Source: Dicaeum eximium
Lineage: Eukaryota > Chordata > Aves > Passeriformes > Dicaeidae
Length of the DNA: 64,000 bases
NCBI GenBank assembly: GCA_013396995.1
Contig: VWZP01007519.1
Span: 124,001-188,000 of the forward strand
Direction of reading: 5' to 3'
In this document: positions 49,201-62,190 of the stretch, in pieces
How positions within the stretch are numbered: position 1 is the stretch's first letter
Layout of the letters: every line of letters begins with the position of its first letter
Made by a program: the position numbers and the translations under genes
Notes under the pieces: generated by a model
Told to the model about the DNA's origin: nothing
What the model saw: the letters and a program-made list of their open reading frames with translations, nothing else
The model's database searches: none

Positions 49201-50957
49201 AGTCACCAGAAGCTAGTGCTACCTTTACTATCATGATTGTCCCACACTCTAATTTATGATTTCTATACTTTGAGAGGGTAAGCAGTATTTTGTTCTGTTA
49301 AAAAGGAAACATGAATACATTAACAGCCAACAGCTGCAGAACAGCAGCAAAAGTGTTTATGTGTTCAGAAATAAAACCTTGCAAGCTTGTTAACTGGTTT
49401 AGCTCTCAATGTAGTATCCCTTCTGTAAAAGTAACTTATTTAAAGATTTAGAACTGTATAAAATAATGAGCTTAAAATTGAAATGTTTGCCTGAGGAAGT
49501 CTGCCTTATCAAATATTACTTAACAGGGATGCTAATGACTCACTTAGCTCTGATGTTCAGCTCCTGAAATAAAGGAAACAGAAAAACATAAGAAGACTAT
49601 AGCTGTTAATAAAGTTAGCAACTCCACATATAAATTTTAAATCCCCTTGCATTGCTAAAATGCCAGCAAACTGAGGTCCTCAGGCTAGATGTAACAATAA
49701 GATTTAACAGACTGGGATCACACAGAATGTTTTATATAATCTGCAAATTTAAAAAATGATTGCTAGGTTTTGAAAAGAGACACACTGTTCCTGAAGTTCA
49801 AACTTTTTCCAGTAATTACCACTGGGAAGGGATGACTAATTGCAGTACTCTCTGTGCTACACAATATACATAGCAGACATATACACTGAAGAGTTTTGAT
49901 TTAGGTGTTCTCCATTTGGTAGAAGGAGTTAAACTATTTTTGGAAAGAGACCTATGTGCCTGAAGGCAGTAGGCTGATGAAAGTCTTCAACTGTGCTTTG
50001 TAGAATCAAAACATTTTCTGATGCTGCTGTAAGTCAAAGTCAAAGCTTTTGAATTTAATACAATATGCACTCAAAGGGCAATTACATTATTATTATTAAA
50101 ACTGCCATCCCTTTAGTTATACACTGCAAATGGTTTACATGCAAAAGGGCAATCACAGGTTCTTATAACACCATAGATATATAACTTTTAGCAGTGGTTG
50201 AACATAGCAAGACTCTTGAGATTCCTGTTGCTATTTTTATCCTCTTAAGCCAACATATTTTTTTCAAGAATATTGATAATTGGAAAAATATTTGTAGAAG
50301 CTTAATCCATTTTCCTCAATTAATTTTTAGCTTACCTAAAACAGAAGGGAAGCCCATTCAAATCAGTCAGTGGATAAGCAGTATGACTAATACCCCTGTT
50401 TCCCCAATTCTTTCTTTTTCTTCCAAAGTTGGCTAGCCTCCCTTGTGTGCCAGAGAGTTTCCTGGACTTCTGCCATATTTTTGTCCCAGAAAACAGATTT
50501 AGAACTCTTCAGTTCAAAGTTAGCTGACCTGACTGGTGCCACACAGCACAAAGAGTGAGCTTGAAACACCCCCATCAAATCAGGTTCCCTGTTAGAGTTT
50601 GCGTGTTATTTGCTTTTGGATATGAGGAAGTTGTAGTGAATTATACCCACTCTTGAACACACCATTTAGCACTTTTTATGTGTGAGCTATTTCACTTCCT
50701 GGAGCTTTGCTATGATGAAAGGCATCTGTCTGGACCTGGGTGTACCTCCACCCATAAGTGCATGTTTTACTTCTGGAGTTTAGAGGCCAAAAGGGCCTGG
50801 TAGCCCCACTAGGAATATCCAGCAAAATATCCTGTCAAACCTTTTACAGTTTTGAGCTGAGGTGGCATCTACAGAACTGTTAGCTGGAGAATATGACATT
50901 AAGAGGAAAAAAATTCCATTATTCCCTGTACCTTGGCATTGAATTAAAATTCCTGAC
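46201..50957. other. Unique noncoding DNA
   Basis: No gene or interspersed repeat is recognised in about 4.8 kb apart from the simple repeat at 46988-47023. Open frames such as 46603-46878 and 48353-48604 carry no domain signature. Confidence 0.5.
46988..47023. repeat. (GGTTT)n followed by (TTTTA)n
   Basis: Four to five TTGGT/TTTGG units run into TTATTTTATTTTA. Pentanucleotide microsatellite. Confidence 0.9.
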
Positions 50958-51714
50958 AGCACTGGGTGTAGGTGGCAAGGTTTTGTTAGAAGGGGAGCTT
51001 CCATCTGTGGAAGGAGGTCAGGGCCTGCCCTGTGCTGGACACAGCCAGTTCTGATGGCACAGAGGGCTCTGCAGCAGGCCCACCATAGCAGAGCCCTTCA
51101 ACCAAACTGGGGCACTTCTGTAAAAACATGCATAAGACCAGAAAATACTGATAGGGGAGAAATCAGAATTAGGGAGCAGGAAAAGGAGGAATGAACAAAA
51201 ATAATGATAAATGGCAAAGAGAACGGCATAGTTAGAGGGGAAGGAGGTGCTCCATGGCAGGGCAGGCACAACACTAAAGGGACTGAAGTCTGCTGAGGAT
51301 CCACTCTGGAGCACAGGAAAAGCATAAAAAGGCTGGAGCTGCAGAAAGATCTGTGACCTCCTCCCCCTTTGCTGCTCATTGCCTCCCTGAAGGGACTGAG
51401 CAAAACTGGAGTGGTGACAAGGGGTGAGGAGGGCAGTCTGAAGCTGAGCCTGGCAAAGAAGGATAGGTGTTTTAGATGTTTGTCTTTTGTTTGTTTGTTT
51501 CCCATTAGCAAAACAATAATTAAACATTAAGTTCTTCAAATCCAGTCTGATTTTCACACAGCAGTACTTGGTTAGTGAGTTGCCTGTTTTTGTTCTGACC
51601 CTTCAGTTTTGTCACCCCTGTTCTCTTGCCCTTTTTCTTTCATCCTGCTGAGCAGGGAAAGTGAGTAAAGAGCTCAGGTGGGTGCTCAGGTGATAACTGG
51701 GCCGACCCACCACT
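50958..51714 (+). mobile_element. ERVL-type solo LTR, nearly complete (sense)
   Basis: The left edge CACTGGGTGTAGGTGGCAAG, then GTTTTGTTAGAAGGGG, matches the start of the avian ERVL-type LTR family ('tactgggtttgtgtggcaaggttttggtagc'). It is followed in order by a GTGCTGGACACAGCCAGTTC block, AAGGAGGTGCTCCATGGCAG, GGATCCACTCTGGAGCACAG, CTGAGCCTGGCAAAGAAGGA, TAGGTGTTTTAGATG, and the end GGGCCGACCCACCAC. At about 757 bp it is close to full length and older than a recent insertion. No flanking internal sequence is seen, so it is a solo LTR. No clear target-site duplication remains. The 179- and 137-codon open frames on the minus strand (51018-51557) are antisense readings of this LTR and not genes. 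An antisense relative lies at 18277-18715. Confidence 0.75.
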
Positions 51715-54700
51715 GCCATAGAGACTTTTTATCACACGCTGACCCTGGGTCAGGAGCTGGGTTTCTGACACACAGTTTTTTTGTAGTGGAAACTGTAGGA
51801 ACACTTCAAAACTCAGAGTAAAAGAGCCAATGATTTTGAAGTATTTAAGAGCCCGAAAATTCAGTAGTTATGTTTTTAACTTTCTCATGGTGGCACCTCA
51901 GCATTTTCAAAATGAAAACCACCTTCAGCTCATGAAAAACCAAACGAAAATAAAACAAAACCTGAATAAATTGTGCGATAAACTGATTCTAAAAGGAGTA
52001 GCATGAGAAAGGAAAAGAAAAGAGCCTGAAATGACACTTTATTTCTTTGTTTCAACTGCAAATGAGAACAGTTTACAATAGTTGTCACTGCTTTGGAAAG
52101 TTTTTTATTGATGACAGCAAGTCATGATTAACATGCCAGGCTATAAAGACTCACAAGTGACCTTCTCCTGTAGAGGCCATTTATCTTCTTGTATTCTTGC
52201 AGATGAAGTGGTTGTCTTCTGTGGTTTGTTGCTCATTTGCTCTCCTACACTAATTAGCTATCTTCAAATACCATCTACGTTTCTCAGTGCTGACAGAACA
52301 GTGTAATTTTTTGACAGTGGTTTATCCTATTAAGTGTTTCACAGAGCAGCTCCACTGATGATTATTTAAACTCCATCCGTAAAAAATCCTCTCACTTAGT
52401 TTTTGTTGATTTCCTAGGAATTATTTTAATTTTCAGTACTCGTTAAAGCTTCTCATTTTCTTTATGATGGATAAGAAAAGTACATTGACAATATATTTAG
52501 GATTCAAGTGTATTCTTGAAACAGACATTTACTGAATTCTGCCTGTTGCAATCCAGACAGTGTACAGAACTGGAGTCACTTTGGTGCAATCTATAAATCA
52601 TATTGCTTTCACTGGTTTGTTGACATTTTAAACAACAGCTGCAGTCCCTTGATGAGTGATGGATGAAGTGTTCTGAGCTTAATCTGGTCCTGTCCTATCA
52701 CATAGTGTCACAGTGTGCTGTGAAATGACTTCTAAGGTCTATCACAGGAGGCATCAATACTTGGACAATGACTTTTGCCTCTGGTTCCCAGAAGACCTGG
52801 ACGGTGCTTGCTCTGTAGAAGTGCTCAAGCTGAAGGAGTAAAGATAAGTCTTCTAAGTATGGGGTGACATTTTCACCACAACATAATAAAAAATATTAAT
52901 GGAACTCAGGCTTCGAAGTCCTTCCAGTGCATTTGAAATTCCTCTGTTTCTGTCCTTACAGAGAAGATGAGGTACAGTCTGAAAGAAAATGGTTATCTCT
53001 GGTCTCCCCTTGTTATCTGTATTCTCTTATATTTCAAAGAGTATTTATGTGGTACTAAAAGTCTGTGGCCCTCTTTGAAAATGTACAAACCATTCTTAGT
53101 GGGTTTGCTGAATGTAACCATGTAAAATAAGGATAATTTTCTTGAGCAGAAATATACCATTTCATAACAGACACCCAGTTCAGAGAGCTGGATAAAATTT
53201 TAGTCCCCCAGAATTCAGAAAGGATTGTTGATCTACTTAGGGCTGTCAGTAAAATGTTTCTTTTTTAATATAAATCATTCCCACAGGCATTCATCTCTTC
53301 AGAAAACTGTTTGGTCCAAGTGCATATCTTTTCAAGTAATTCTTACTGGGTCATCAGTGGAAGTGGGAATAAACCTATTTCAAATGATGGTGTCAAAGCT
53401 CAGTGGCTGTAGTGGTATTTGTGAGAAGGCAAGAATTTGAAAACTGGGAGCATGGAGAACCTGTCTCATGGCTTGGTCACATCCCAGTCTCACAGCACTA
53501 AAGCCAGGCCCTCCATGTGCTGTTCTTGGTGTTCACAGACATAATTACTGTATTTTGCAGGGTAACTTTTTTCAGTTCAGTGTCTGTAATAATGTGACCA
53601 CTCAGCTGTAAACCATCACAGTGATAATTGAGGATAAATATATTAAGAGGAGATATAAGCATACAGGGATTTGGTTTGGTTTCAAGAAAGCCAGCTGGTT
53701 CATTAAAAAAAGCTTCCAAGATTATATTGTAATATTTTTGCAGTTTAGAAGTGCCTGAAGCAGGATTCATAGGGAAGTGGGCAGCTAAAATGTTTGAACA
53801 GCTATACATACCCTATACATATCCTCATAATCATTTTAATAGAAATTTCCTGCAGTAGGGATATCTGCCTCAGTCTTCAGTGATGCTATGTACAGGCAGT
53901 TCTGTTGATAGGCTTGGCAAAGATTAAGAAAAATAAACATTTTATATGTCTGAGCTATTTTACCTCTCTTTTTATTTTTTTTAATGAGAGGGCATTTTAC
54001 ATAGCTGTGTCTCTGACTATGAGAAAAGCAGTAAGAAGGAGTATTTTTTCTGCCTCAGACTATGGATAATAATTTTTTTTGTCCTTTAAATTATTCACTG
54101 TTCATATGTTTATGGAGCACAGTGTGCTTGGACAGCCTGCAAATTTCACAAGGATAATTTTGTTATTAAACATAAATTCTCATCACTTCATATTACATAT
54201 ACACTCTTATAAGTGGCTATTGCACATATCAGATTTGATCCTCTGTCAGTAGTTTTCTTGGCACAGCTGCCCTATTATGGCAGGCAATCAGCATTATAAC
54301 TGTAATTTAAAGTTTAGATTGACCCGGGTCCTTTAGATAATTCTATCCTTTATTCATAGGAAATTGATTTATTCCCCAGGCACTTTTGTTGTTTTTTCCG
54401 TTTCAGAGTATTTTAGGCAATGTTTGCACTGAGTGTGCATTTAGTGTCTCTAAACTGAAAATCTTTGGAGGTGTTTGACTTCCAGCATACCTGTGTGGAC
54501 TGGTACATGAGTGACACATTCAAATGATATTATATATGTTATGTATTTGGGTCACTTACTCTGAAGGTTTTACTGACATTAAGGAAAAGTGCTGCAGTAC
54601 ATTTCCAAAGGTTTTTAGCAACTGTAGTTCATGTAATATAAATATCTCTGGGCCTTGCCTCCTGGTTAGCCAGTGCTGCTAATGTGGAAAATGAATGTTT

Positions 54701-56579
54701 TTGCTAAACATGATCAATCAGACTATGATATGTTCATGTCTGCGGCTTGGCCCTGAGCATCTCTTCTTCTCTCTCCCACTTTAACGGGTATTGGGTTGGG
54801 CCATTAGCAGAAACCATGCAAAATTGCCCTAATGCTCCAGAAACACTTTGCAGCTCTCAACTATTTGTGTTCTTGAGATGCAATCCTTCCCACTAACTCG
54901 AAAGAGAAGTCTATCAGCTCAGGAGTGGTGCTTTATATGCATAGGTGCCTCTGTGTGTGAGGCTTCAGATTCTGCAAAGCACTTGCTAACATACAGAAAT
55001 TAAAACTTTTCAGTGCCTTTTAACTCATACTGATGAGACAAAACCCACATTGGGTGAGAGTACTCAAAGTCACTATTTGTTTCTATCCCAGTTCTTGGCT
55101 CTTTGAATAATACAGAAGTAAAGACAGCAGAGGAGTTGTGGAGAAAATTTTCCTACATTATTGGAAAAACAACAAATTCTTTCTACCTCTCCTTCTCAAT
55201 TTTTCCATCAGCTTCTCCTAGAGAACAGCAGCAGCGTTTCTGAGCTTTTGATTTTTCTTGACTCTGTCATGTTATTTTTGAGATAATTCAGACTGACTCA
55301 GTTACCCTGCTGTCAAATCTGAGAAGCTGCACTGACTGCACTCGATGTTCTCGGGTGGGTGTAACCATGGCAGGAGAATTTGCCAGAATGGACACACAAA
55401 ACAACTAGCAAATAGGATAGTACATGGCTTTGGTAACAGGGGTTAAGGAGAGGTGTGCAAATCCACTCCAGCCCAATGCTTTGGCCACTAGTTCCTTCCC
55501 TCCCACTGGAGTTTTAATATTATTTACAGAAAACCAGAGCCTACTGGCACCTTGATGCCATGATACAACCTGATTCCTGTTCAGTTGGAGCATTGTTACT
55601 CCCCTACCTGGGATGCTGCAGTATTAGCAACCACTGTCTCCTCAAATCCCAATCATTCTGAACCTACTATTTCCCACTCTAATCATAGCAAACACTAGAA
55701 TGTATGAATATGTTCCACTTCTCTGGGAATTTGCATCCGAAGATATCCTAAGGATAAATGCCAAGAGGGTTTTTTATCAGCTTCTCGGCTTCAAAGAATT
55801 GATGGCACTCAATTTCCCTCCTTCAACATTCTTCCCACTCAATGTCCACTCACTCTTGTCTTGTTACTGGTTAGCACATCCAAATTTCTGTTTATCCCCA
55901 GATTGTGGGAGATTTTTAGCATAAACCCAAATCTCTTCCCATGTAAGTGGTGCAACAATTCTTAGTGATGCAGGTAAAAACATGCTATTATTTATATCAA
56001 GACATTGATTTATGGAGAATGAATCAGATCATTTTATAGATCTGTATAAATAAAAAGTTTTGCTTTTCTACAGCTCCAAGAAACTAAAAAATTTGAACAC
56101 TACCATTAATTTGTAGGGAAAAAACCAAAACCCAACAAACCTAGAGAAAACATTCCCTTAATATAAAGACACTTTCTTTTACTGTAAAGTAAAAAGCTGA
56201 GCTAGCTCTCTTTAACATAGTAGGATTATAGAAATCTACTTGCAAAAGCCTGCAAAATCATTCTAAATTAAATATATATTTGAAATTGTAGTCTTCATTA
56301 TTCTTTTTGAGGCTATAGTGCCTGCAAGGATAAGGACCAAATATGAGCCCCATGTTTCTGGAAAAAGAAGCTTTAAAATAGTACTTGGCATTTTCCAGTT
56401 TATTGCACTGAATGTTAATGCACATTGGGAATTCATAAACACAGAGAAATGATTTAGACTTTCCCTTCCTGTATAACAAACACAGAAGGATGGAGAGGTG
56501 AAAAAAGCTGGTATTATATTGTTTAAAGCCAGGATGCAGTGTGAATACTATTTTAACCTCAGCTAGTTTATTGCTCATG
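51715..56579. other. Unique AT-rich noncoding DNA
   Basis: No gene or interspersed repeat is recognised. Strong acceptor-like sites at about 52200 (TTGTATTCTTGCAG) and 52962 (TTTCTGTCCTTACAG) lack convincing donors. The stretch 54240-54440 is repeat-free and well mixed. Confidence 0.5.
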
Positions 56580-57125
56580 CTGTACCTAGGTTCAGCCTCT
56601 GAGGAGAGGCTGGGTGAGGCACATTTAGGGCAGCTTTAGTTCAGCTCATTTGGGCACTGTGTGCAGACATCACTCAATGCAGATGAGTCCATGGCCCCAA
56701 GCCCTAGCATGTAGTTGCCTGTTGTGGTCATGCCCCGCAGCCCACTTGTGGCCAGTGCCAGTTACTGCCCTCCCAGGGAATAGCCTGGGGACAGCAAAGG
56801 CCAACAATGGCTCCCAGCTGGCAAGAAAGTCCAGGCCTCTCTATTTTGGGAAATGAAGAGAGTGTGGCTGTGTAGCTGTGAGCTGTGTTGTGACACTTGC
56901 CCTTGGGGCCAGCACACGGGCACGGCGGGTTCTGCACTGGCACTGGCACAGCCCACGTAACCCAGTTTTAGCCACTACGAGTGTCTGGTGGGCTCCCTTC
57001 AAAGCCCACACTTACTGTGTTCCCTGCACAGGCAGCAGAATTACAACTGCAGAAATCCAGGTAGATTTGTGCGCTGTGGCCCACCCAGTTAATCCAGCAG
57101 AGCCTGCAGCAGCAGAATGAGGAAC
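56580..57125. other. GC-rich island, unidentified
   Basis: About 545 bases of clearly GC-richer DNA (by eye well above 50% in the core) in a window that is otherwise AT-rich. CpGs are present but sparse (CACGGGCACGGCGGG near 56920), so it is not a typical CpG-island promoter. Dense CAGC/GCTG and TGGC words recall LTR or other transposon U3 sequence, but I cannot match a family. Open frames on both strands result from low stop-codon density. A decayed LTR, an unlisted repeat or a GC-rich regulatory element are all possible. Confidence 0.4.
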
Positions 57126-57369
57126 AGCGAACTCACTGATGAGGCTGCTGGCCATGTTAGGTGCTCTGTTCTGAGATGCTTAAAAACATGCTCTGCCTTT
57201 CATCAAACTGGCATCTTCATTTTCTACAGAAAAGAAGTGTGACTGATATACTCTGTGTATTTGACAGTGCTAATCCCCAAGTTGACTCACTCTGACAAAG
57301 CCACCGTGGATCATCTTGGTGGCATTTTTCAGTGAAATGCAAAAATGATTTCAAGAAAAAAAATTCTTG
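57126..57369. other. Unique noncoding DNA
   Basis: Nothing is recognised. Confidence 0.5.
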
Positions 57370-57438
57370 GTGTACACACACACACATGCACGTGTATATG
57401 CATATACAATGCATATAAATATATATATATTTTTTTTT
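57370..57438. repeat. (AC)n / (AT)n compound microsatellite
   Basis: GTACACACACACACA, then GCACGTGTATATGCATATAC, AATGCATATAAATATATATA and a T run. The alternating purine-pyrimidine stretch is long enough to favour Z-DNA or melting and is likely to vary in length. Confidence 0.9.
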
Positions 57439-58049
57439 TATAAAGTTATTGGTTATTCCTGAGTTCTTTTTGTTTCTGTTTCAGGGTTAGATAATATTCC
57501 TCCTTGTTAGTTTTATTAATTTTTTAAAAAACATCAGCCAAAACCATTGGTTTCTTCTCTTTTGGTTTGACGTAGAATTTTTGGAAATAGATTAGACCAG
57601 ATTTTTTGACATACTGAAAACCTGTGGTTTTGCCTGATTAAAAAAAATCCCTGTATATATTGAATTGTTTTCATGTCGTTCTATTTAACTTAAGCAATTT
57701 GAAAGACATTCTGACAGATGGGATGAAAAATTGAAATATAAAGGGAAGCCAACACTCATTCAAATTAAAAATATAATCTCTGCTATCCCTCTGGCTGGTT
57801 ATATGCAGTTCAGACAAGTGAATGAAATTCCTAAGTGATAGATTTGCTCCACATCCTTTACTTCACAGACAGATCAGCACAAAAATATCCTTCTATCATG
57901 GCTTAAATTATGTATCTTTAATCAAGGTACCCCAGATAATGCAAAGGACTTAGCATTAGTGTTATTATATAGTTCTAAATTTTTTTGTTTTCCATGACAG
58001 AACATTATGAAAATACTGATTACATGTATAGAACATCCTGCACCGCCAT
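57439..58049. other. Unique AT-rich noncoding DNA
   Basis: A strong acceptor-like site (TTTTTGTTTCTGTTTCAG, ending about 57484) has no donor downstream. Nothing else is recognised. Confidence 0.5.
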
Positions 58050-58140
58050 CCAAGAAGATCCATCCCTGGAAGGTTAGAACAGCATCAGCCAGGGTTCTGA
58101 GCCAACCAGCTCTGCTAAATTGCAAGGAGTGTTAGCAGGA
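58050..58140 (+). mobile_element. CR1 LINE, short internal 3' fragment (sense, weak)
   Basis: GATCCATCCCTGGAAGG, then CAGCCAGGGTTCTGAGCC and AACCAGCTCTGCTAAATTG follow the CR1 block 'ccatccctggaa...caggctggatggggctctgagcaacctgatctag'. Both ends are lost. The match is short, so assignment is moderate. Confidence 0.5.
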
Positions 58141-60952
58141 GCAAAAAGTCCCAGCAGTGTGACTGCTGCTTCTCAAGCTGAACAGCTCTGCATGACACAG
58201 GCTGGCATCCTTAGGATAAATCTTCAGCCTTGTATAAAGGCCAGATTTATTCCACTTAACATCATCTGAAGATTTGAATATATTTTGTGATTAGGAGATG
58301 CGTATTTGTCTGAATTTGAGAATGAAACATAAACACCCAAGGAATTCTCCAGATTCCTGGACTCCAAACCTTGCCAGGTCTATCTTGCTTGGATTCTTAA
58401 ATGTATTTTCAGTGGATTTAGCATTTAGAGGCAGTACTTACATTTTAAAATTATTGAATTAGCATGACTTTTTGCTATACAAAAGGCTGAATGCATTAAA
58501 AAACATGAAAGAATGAAGATTATCTCTGTATTCAATATTATTGTTCCATATAATATTTTAAAGTATTTTTTAAAACAAAGAATTTAAAGTCAAGTAATCC
58601 AGCAACCATGATGCTACACTCAAGCAGGTTATAGGATTACATATTTGAACTATTTTTTTCACCTCTTTCCCTGATTTTAAACTGGCATCTAGCAGCAGTC
58701 GAAAAAATGTTCATGGTGTTCACTTCACTGGGGCAAAGCCTAGGAAATCATGAAGAAGCCTTTGAAAACACATTAAACACATTTGAAGTTTGAGACATGG
58801 AGCTCAAAGCTTTTCATTGATCTGTATAACCAGGAAACTGAGAAGTGCCAACAGTCTTATGACAAATGGAAATCCAAAAATGCCACTGCCAACTAAACAG
58901 TAGGCATATATGTGACAGTAGACTATGGAATTCCCTAGTCATGGGATTAGATATTACTGTGAGTAGAAAATCAGTCTATATGGTTTCAGCAGAAAAAAAA
59001 TTAGTTTTGAAAAATTCCTAACTTGAAGGGAAAAAAGCGTATTATCCAAAAAAGTCTACTTGTGACATCCGGTATGTTTTCCTTATTTCAGCATTAATAA
59101 ATCCCAGAATCAGAAAAATAAGAAATGTCCTCTCTTTCCTTCTCTGCATCACTGTTTTGATTACATCATTTATATTACCCTATGTAATTATGTCATTAAA
59201 ATGGAACCGAGTCCGTAGTCCACTACTTGCCAGCAGAATCCTTTTATGTGTGCTTATCAGAGTCCTGGTGCACAGAATTGTCCTCCCTACTGAGTCAGGG
59301 CCATGAAACAACCAGACTGCTGTTAGGTATGCTCAAAATCATTTGGTTTTTATTGTGGTTATATCTTCTGTCTCCTATTTGCCTATTTCCTATTTTAAAA
59401 GACTCATTATTAATCGGGTTTTGATGATGTAGCTCCTCCTACAAACCTGTTCTTTTCTTTCCACAACAAAATGGGATAGCCTTCTAGGAATATAAAATTT
59501 GATTCAGCCCCATCACCACACATCTTATGGTCCTTTCCTCTCTCCCACTGTATCAGTAAAGGAATGACTTTTTGCTTCTTACTGACCACCTACAGCATTC
59601 TGAATAATAAAAGCTTTCTCTGAACATTGCTATGACAACTGTGAAATTATTATCTATGTAAAACAATGTTAGGATAATGTTAAACCCATGTCATGCTATA
59701 CCCCTGCAAGGATTAGGAAAGATTTCTTTAATTGTCCTGTGCTTCTCTAACTTGGTTGCCAAATTGATTTTTTGTGTGTAGTGACAGGGGTAAAACTGTA
59801 ACACTGCCCATGAGGAGCAAATAAAACTAGGACAATTTCACCATATTGCTCAATCTACTTTAAACTTGAATTTTTAACACAGCCACAAGTAAGTAACTCA
59901 ACCAAAGGAAACTCACCTGCGCTGATTCTTGCAGGTGTTTGAGGGGTTTTATTTATATATTGCAAGAGATGAGAAAACATCAGTATTTAAAAATATCAAC
60001 AAAACATAATAGTTGGATTAAATTCTTCAGGGGTTTAAAACTTTAGGTAAAGCCTTGCTCATTTTATGTATGATACAAAGTTGTACAGAAAAATTCTATG
60101 TCTAATCCAGACTAATTCAACTCTGTAAAACCTCAACAGTAACATTTCTTAAATTTTCCATCTGTACATATTCCTGGTTTTAATTGCCCTTTTAGTTCTC
60201 ATTTGAATTCTCTTTTTCTAAGCACTTCAAAAAGATATTAAAAAGAGCATTTCTGCAAAGCAAAAGTAAAATAAATAAATAAATCAGCCGAAGAGGATAT
60301 AGCAAGCCATGAACTTCAGAATTCCACATCCAATTTCATTTCCAGTTTATTGAAATAGAAATTAATAATTCTTAAATAAACATTGGGCTTATAAATTTCC
60401 CCTTGCTTAGATACTTTGAAGTTCCTCTATGCACTTTAACTCAGAAAGGCTTTTAAAAACAACTTCTTCATTGAAAATAAAAAAGATGGCAAGGTTGGAA
60501 TTTTTTACCACCTTTTGCCTGTATTTATTTGTTTCTGTGTGCAGTAGCCTACAGATTATATCTAGTGCTTTATTCCCTCAGGGAGAGAACTCCAAATTGT
60601 TAATTCACGCACATTTTTTTTCAAGTTTTGCATACTTTTCTGACACACGATTATTCTGTGATAGAAAAAAATGTAAGTCCCTCCTCTATTACTTTTCTAT
60701 AATTTAAATAATTATCTGAATAAAGCATTCAAATTATGGCTTTCACCTCTCTCAGTTCAATCATGCTAATTTAGCTACTGGCAGAGAATTTCAAACAGAA
60801 TTAGTGTCTTGTTCTGAGACATGATGTTAATAAAAGATATTAATTACTTCTTAGAAGGCATATTTTTTTCTCCAGACCATGGATTTGCCAGAAGAAAATC
60901 TCTGCTATAGTTTTCCCTCTTCTCCCCAGCACAGAATTTCTTTCACAGTCAT
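58141..60952. other. Unique AT-rich noncoding DNA
   Basis: No gene or interspersed repeat is recognised. A short (AAAT)n repeat lies at 60268-60284. A consensus-like donor on the minus strand near 59912 (GCGCAG followed by GTGAGTTTCC) has no matching acceptor within about 150 bases. Confidence 0.5.
60268..60284. repeat. (AAAT)n microsatellite
   Basis: Four AAAT units. Short simple repeat. Confidence 0.85.
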
Positions 60953-61069
60953 ACAAAAAAAAAACCCAAAAACACCAAAACAAAACAAAACAAAACAAAA
61001 CAAAACAAAAACCCAAACAAAACAAACAAACAAAAAAAAACCCTCCCAAAACCACTTGGAAAAAAAGAA
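60953..61069. repeat. (AAAAC)n low-complexity tract
   Basis: A core of about seven perfect AAAAC units (around 60976-61012) is flanked by AAAC and AAAAAC variants. Open frames over it read as K/Q/T/N runs or F/L/C/V runs and are artefacts. Confidence 0.95.
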
Positions 61070-61358
61070 AACCTGTAAGCTTTCAATGCATTACCAATGT
61101 TCTTTTCTAGAGTAATGTTTTATAATGGAGACAAAAAAATCTGGTTTAGATTGATATTAAAATAATTGGCAGCAGCAAACACAAAGCTAACTTTTTTTTA
61201 ACCTCTGCAATCATTGGAACATAGACAATAGACTATTTGACTGCAGATCCTGCAGAAATGCAAGAGGATTTATCATGGACTGGTTCTGTCACAATAAGCC
61301 ACAATAACAGAGAAAAGTAATGTACCATTTAAAATAGTTTGGCTAAGAGATTCAAACT
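61070..61358. other. Unique noncoding DNA
   Basis: Nothing is recognised. Confidence 0.5.
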
Positions 61359-61397
61359 AAAAAAAAAAAAAACCCACCAACCAAAAAAAAAAAAAAA
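61359..61397. repeat. Two poly-A runs around CCCACCAACC
   Basis: About 14 A, a C-rich interruption, then about 15 A. Simple sequence. Confidence 0.9.
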
Positions 61398-61947
61398 GCA
61401 GATACAGTGTTTTCTGATGCTGGAGAAAGTTATTAGAAAATTCAAATAGAACACCGAAGTACCAGATGCTAAAAACATAAGGATCTGTCATTTTCCCTTC
61501 ACTGTTCCCCAAACTAAAGCATGATATGTGGTCCTCTTTTTTGTTTGGGCACCATTTCATCTCTGCATTTCACTTATTTATACTCCTTCTAAGCAAAACA
61601 GGCACTGGGCTATATAGAAGCTTCCATTTATGCTGCCCTTATTTGTGTCAGCTTTAACCTTTCTTCACAGTCCATTCCTGTACCTCTGCCCAAAAGCAGC
61701 AAAATCTGATTGCATTTGCCCTTTTAAAAGAGTTGCACATAATATTCTGTACTTAGGTTGAGTATGAATTCAAAGTGCAAGTGCTGAATGTGTTAGTATT
61801 CCATCAGGTTTGTGTATTAATTCTGGACATACCTTGGACTTCCCCCGGAGTGGGAACTAACTGCCCTCTGGCTGTGCCAGGACACTGCAGCTCTCGGTGC
61901 ACATGCAATCCTTGTCTTGGAGCTTGGTGCAGGTGCCAGCAGCCTCA
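61398..61947. other. Unique noncoding DNA; right part may be decayed CR1
   Basis: The last 100 bases are GC-richer and directly adjoin a recognised CR1. They may extend it, but I cannot align them. Confidence 0.4.
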
Positions 61948-62190
61948 CTTCTTGTGGGGCATCCCCAGCTTCTCTGGGTAACCTAGTCCAGTGCCTCACC
62001 ACCCTCACAGCAAAGAATTTCTTCCTTAATCTCATCTACACCTACCATTCTTCAGTTTAACCCATTTGGTTTAACCCATTGGTTATTGTCTCGACTTTTG
62101 CCCTTCAGAACAATCTTAATTTCTCTGTTATACTCAACTTTCTTCCTGTTTTTTCTAGACTAGGAACATTAAGTCCTGAAACTAATGCTG
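61948..62190 (-). mobile_element. CR1 LINE, antisense 3'-region fragment
   Basis: CTTGTGGGGCATCCCCAGCT, TCTCTGGGTAACCTAGTCCA, GTGCCTCACCACCCTCACAG, CAAAGAATTTCTTCCTTAAT, CTCATCTACACCTACCATTC and TTCAGTTTAACCCATT are the reverse complement of the CR1 block from 'aggaagaaattctttgctgtgagggtggtgaggcactgg' to 'gttgcccagagaa'. A 13-bp tandem duplication (GGTTTAACCCATT, about 62055-62081) lies inside it. The right limit is approximate. Confidence 0.85.

Noticed and set aside
51018..51557. 179- and 137-codon overlapping open frames on the minus strand
   Set aside because: They lie antisense to the ERVL-type solo LTR. LTRs have no coding function here, and two overlapping frames of similar quality show it is a composition effect.
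52940..53100. Strong acceptor TTTCTGTCCTTACAG followed by about 30 open codons
   Set aside because: No convincing donor, no recognisable peptide, and no upstream partner exon.
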